Positions 33,709 through 35,983 of a stretch of 35,983 nt of DNA are shown piece by piece. This DNA comes from JAFDZV01 sp966128725. GTDB lineage: Bacteria > Bacteroidota > Ignavibacteria > OLB7. Both the position numbers and the translations under genes were made by a program. The notes under the pieces are model-generated. The model saw only the letters and a list, made by a program, of their open reading frames with translations. It searched no databases and had not been told where the DNA came from. The stretch lies in assembly GCA_966128725.1 (NCBI GenBank), contig CBHYLN010000044.1, positions 1 to 35,983 on the forward strand, in the 5' to 3' direction. The first letter of the stretch is position 1; each line of letters begins with the position of its first letter.

Positions 33709-34689
33709 CTAGGTATTACGGTTCATCAGCATGTGCGCGAACCACACCAGCATCTCGCGTGCAGGAGTGGTGGGCAGCACCGCCAAATCATCCTTTGCCC
33801 TTTCAATGTAAAGCCGGACATCCTCGCGCGCGGCTTCGAGCACGCCGTTGCGCTGATATAATCCGCGCATTGCGTCCACCTGATCCGCGGGCAGCCCCTT
33901 GTTGGCGATAAACCTCTCCAGAAGCGCCCGATCCTCCGCGCTGTGCGCGCGATCCAGCGCCTGTATCAGCAGATAGGTTTTTTTGCCCTCGATCACATCG
34001 CCCCCGATCCGCTTGCCGAACTCCGCCTCCTCGGCGGTGATGTCCAACAGGTCATCCTGAATCTGGAATGCCTGCCCGATATGCCTGGCGTAGGCTCGAA
34101 GCCCCGCAATCTGCGCATCATCCCCCATACCGACAAGCCCGCCGACCTCGGCCGCGGTTTCCACCAGCCGGCCGGTCTTCATCGCGATCATGTGCATGTA
34201 GTCCGCCAGCGACACGTTGGCCCGCGTCTCGAACTCCCTGTCCAGCGCCTGACCCTCGCATACATCCACGATGCCGTTGGTGAATGCGCGCATTACGTCC
34301 ACCGATCGCGCGGGCGGTTGCGCCAGCAGAGCACTGTAGGCAAGGCCGATCATCACATCGCCGGCCAGTATTGCCGTGCTGCTGTCCCATCGGGTGTGCA
34401 CCGTTGCACGGCCGCGCCTGGTGGCCGCACTGTCCATGATATCGTCATGTACAAGCGTGAAGTTGTGCAGTATCTCAACGCCCACCCCGGCGTTCAACGC
34501 ATCCGGTCCGTTGCCGCCAACGGCTTCCGCCGCAAGCATCACAAGTATCGCACGTATGCGCTTGCCGCCGCCGCTAAGCACGTAATGTGTTGGTTCGTAC
34601 AGCGATGCCGGTCCGCGAGCGCCCACGAACGTGTTCATCCGTTCGTTGACCATCGCACGATATGTTTGATAATGCTTCTGAAAATCCAT
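33709..34689 (-). CDS. Short-chain polyprenyl (farnesyl/geranylgeranyl) diphosphate synthase
   Basis: A 326-aa trans-prenyltransferase that condenses IPP with allylic diphosphates. Motifs: GGKR at 41-44, first Asp-rich motif DDIMD at 82-86 followed by RRGRATVH, second Asp-rich motif QDDLLD with Asp212 and Asp216, then GKRIGGDVIEGKKTYL. Phe77, five residues before DDIMD, is bulky, which in this family usually limits product length, so C15 or C20 is more likely than the long chains of quinone tails; this is inference. There is no two-residue insertion in the first Asp motif, unlike bacterial IspA. It sits 58 nt after fni, which supplies its substrates, and 41 nt before ptsH, so the three are probably one operon. 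Confidence 0.94.
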   Translation of the reverse strand: MDFQKHYQTYRAMVNERMNTFVGARGPASLYEPTHYVLSGGGKRIRAILVMLAAEAVGGNGPDALNAGVGVEILHNFTLVHDDIMDSAATRRGRATVHTRWDSSTAILAGDVMIGLAYSALLAQPPARSVDVMRAFTNGIVDVCEGQALDREFETRANVSLADYMHMIAMKTGRLVETAAEVGGLVGMGDDAQIAGLRAYARHIGQAFQIQDDLLDITAEEAEFGKRIGGDVIEGKKTYLLIQALDRAHSAEDRALLERFIANKGLPADQVDAMRGLYQRNGVLEAAREDVRLYIERAKDDLAVLPTTPAREMLVWFAHMLMNRNT

Positions 34690-34747
34690 TGAGCTGTTGA
34701 TGATCGATAGGTGTGCCCGGGGCCGGGCACGCGTGCTGGCCCGTATG

Positions 34748-35854
34748 TTATAGAACCCGTAGCGGGGCGGTTCGCAGCCCCTGCACCGTGCGTGCGCCGC
34801 ACAGAAACATCATGCCGCGAAGCTGGCGCTGCCATAGTTCCAGGCGCTGTTGCAATGCCTGCTGGCCCTGCTCCAGCAGCGTCTTCAACATCGGCCGTGC
34901 CGAGGCCACCAGATGCGCGCCCAGCGCAATTGCGATGGCGGCATCGCGTGCATTGCCGATGCCGCCCGAGGCGATCAGTGTTGCGCCGGCGGCATCGCAC
35001 AGCGGCCGGGCGGCAATAACCGCGTCGGCGGTGGGTATGCCCCAATCCCAGAACATCGTATCGGCATTGCCGTCGGTTCGGCGTAATAACTCCACACCGG
35101 CCCAACTGGTTCCCCCGGCGCCGGCAACGTCCACAACTTGCACGCCCGCATCCAGCAGCCTCCGCACGACATCGGCCGAAAGCCCGGCCCCAACTTCCTT
35201 CACGATAAGCGGAATGGTCAGCTCGCGGGCAAGCCGTTCGATGCCGGCGAGCACCCCCCGGAATCGTGGTGTCCCTTCCGGCTGCATCAATTCCTGCAAC
35301 GGGTTCAGGTGGATGGCGAATCCGTCGGCCTGCACAAGATCCGCCAGGCGGCGAACCGCGTCAACATCGGGATCGCGCGCGATTTCCGCACCGCCGATGT
35401 TTCCGAATATCGGCACCGAGGGCGCGGCGCGGCGAGCGGCCCGAAAGCTTTGCAGATGGCCCGTGGCCTCCAGCGCCTGCCGCTGCGAGCCCACGCCCAT
35501 TGCCAAGCCCAGTTGTTCGCATACCTCGGCCAGCATCGCGTTGATGCGTTCGGCCTGATCGTATCCGCCGGTCATCGAGCCCATGACAAACGGCATCCGG
35601 CACTGCTTGCCAAGGAAGGTGATGGTTGTATCCACCTCGTCCAGATCGAGCTCGGGCAGGGCGTTATGCTCAAGCTCGTATCGTTCCAGGCCGGTGGCCT
35701 TCGCACGAAATGCCACGTCCTGGCCAACGCACAGTTCCACGTGCTCGCGCTTGCGGCTCGATGTTGCGTCCGGCTGATTGCCGGCGTGCTCACCGTCCTT
35801 GCTGTTGCCGGCAGGGCCTGATTCGGCGTTGGGGCCAGAGATGGCTTTGTTCAT
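34748..35854 (-). CDS. fni: Type 2 isopentenyl-diphosphate delta-isomerase
   Basis: A 368-aa FMN-dependent isomerase that interconverts IPP and DMAPP, distinct from the metal-dependent type 1 enzyme. Family motifs in order: RKREHVELC, MPFVMGSMTGGYDQAERIN, GVGSQRQAL, IFGNIGGAE, HLNPLQELMQPEG, IVKEVGAGLS, VVDVAGAGGTSWAGVE and IASGGIGNARDAAIAIALGA. These build the TIM barrel with flavin and substrate sites. An N-terminal Gly/Asn/Ser-rich tail of about 33 residues precedes the family core. ATG at 35854 is chosen; the frame is open to a TTG at 35872. It is the first gene of the run fni - prenyl synthase - ptsH. Its presence suggests that DMAPP balance matters here. Confidence 0.96.
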   Translation of the reverse strand: MNKAISGPNAESGPAGNSKDGEHAGNQPDATSSRKREHVELCVGQDVAFRAKATGLERYELEHNALPELDLDEVDTTITFLGKQCRMPFVMGSMTGGYDQAERINAMLAEVCEQLGLAMGVGSQRQALEATGHLQSFRAARRAAPSVPIFGNIGGAEIARDPDVDAVRRLADLVQADGFAIHLNPLQELMQPEGTPRFRGVLAGIERLARELTIPLIVKEVGAGLSADVVRRLLDAGVQVVDVAGAGGTSWAGVELLRRTDGNADTMFWDWGIPTADAVIAARPLCDAAGATLIASGGIGNARDAAIAIALGAHLVASARPMLKTLLEQGQQALQQRLELWQRQLRGMMFLCGARTVQGLRTAPLRVL

Positions 35855-35947
35855 ATCGTTTGGTTCGGCCAAGTAGGAAAAGATACTGCCGAGGCTTGCA
35901 ACTCTCCTACGGTGCTCGCGGTTCCGTTAACCTGGTAACAGATTGAG

Positions 35948-35978
35948 ACCCCACCGCGTGCCGGGTGCGCGGTGGGGT
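35948..35978. terminator. 11-bp hairpin near the right edge
   Basis: Arms 35948-35958 and 35968-35978 pair perfectly over 11 bp around a 9-nt loop, about 95 nt upstream of fni. No T-run is visible before the window ends. It probably marks the end of a neighbouring gene outside the window. Confidence 0.45.
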
Positions 35979-35983
35979 GCCGT

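Overview
This is a GC-rich bacterial chromosome segment, most likely from the Bacteroidota/Chlorobiota side of the FCB group (Ignavibacteria or Candidatus Kapabacteria would fit). The clues are four proteins ending in a type IX secretion (T9SS) sorting domain, SBBP repeats joined to PKD-like/Ig-like modules, a GEVED protein, a BatA-type vWA protein, a DUF899 protein, and weak or absent Shine-Dalgarno sites at many starts. The assignment is an inference from gene content; no rRNA or marker tree supports it.

Left part (1-12.5 kb), mostly housekeeping and small accessory genes on the minus strand: full-length polA with intact proofreading motifs, a small four-helix membrane protein, a BatA/vWA membrane protein on the plus strand, a stand-alone MoaD/ThiS-like protein ending in Gly-Gly, a coupled DUF899-VOC-VOC operon, a YCF48/BNR-repeat T9SS cargo protein, an AraC-type regulator, a 0.7 kb apparently empty stretch, and aat (L/F-tRNA-protein transferase).

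Middle part (12.5-29.6 kb), a cell-surface block. An ECF sigma factor and a membrane-spanning anti-sigma-like protein, overlapping by ATGA, are transcribed away from two giant tandem T9SS adhesin-like proteins (1847 and about 1852 aa). Each giant has a signal peptide, a DUF7948-like N-terminal domain, SBBP beta-propeller repeats, twelve cysteine-paired PKD/Ig-like modules, a cohesin-like domain and a T9SS sorting domain. They are followed by an OmpA protein with two OmpA-like domains and a good intrinsic terminator, a GEVED T9SS cargo protein, and a small c-type haem protein of the cytochrome P460 family. The two giants share a 1486-bp stretch that appears identical at nucleotide level, although elsewhere they differ even at synonymous sites. 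This is a strong sign of recent gene conversion. The first giant also carries a G11-T-G10 tract inside its coding sequence; gain or loss of one G brings a TGA into frame within about 20 nt, so it is a candidate phase-variation switch.

Right part (29.6-36 kb), metabolism: an acyl-CoA carboxylase carboxyltransferase subunit (methylcrotonyl-CoA type), a lipoprotein with a carboxypeptidase-regulatory-like domain, a sparse region holding a hairpin and a possible frameshifted small gene, a small unknown protein, and a compact minus-strand run of type 2 IPP isomerase (fni), a short-chain polyprenyl diphosphate synthase, and HPr.

The best candidate for an undescribed system is the 13.5-29.6 kb surface block: an ECF/anti-sigma pair beside a tandem pair of giant T9SS proteins that seem to diversify by homopolymer slippage and to be homogenised by gene conversion. 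That linkage is inference from position and sequence pattern; no function is demonstrated here.
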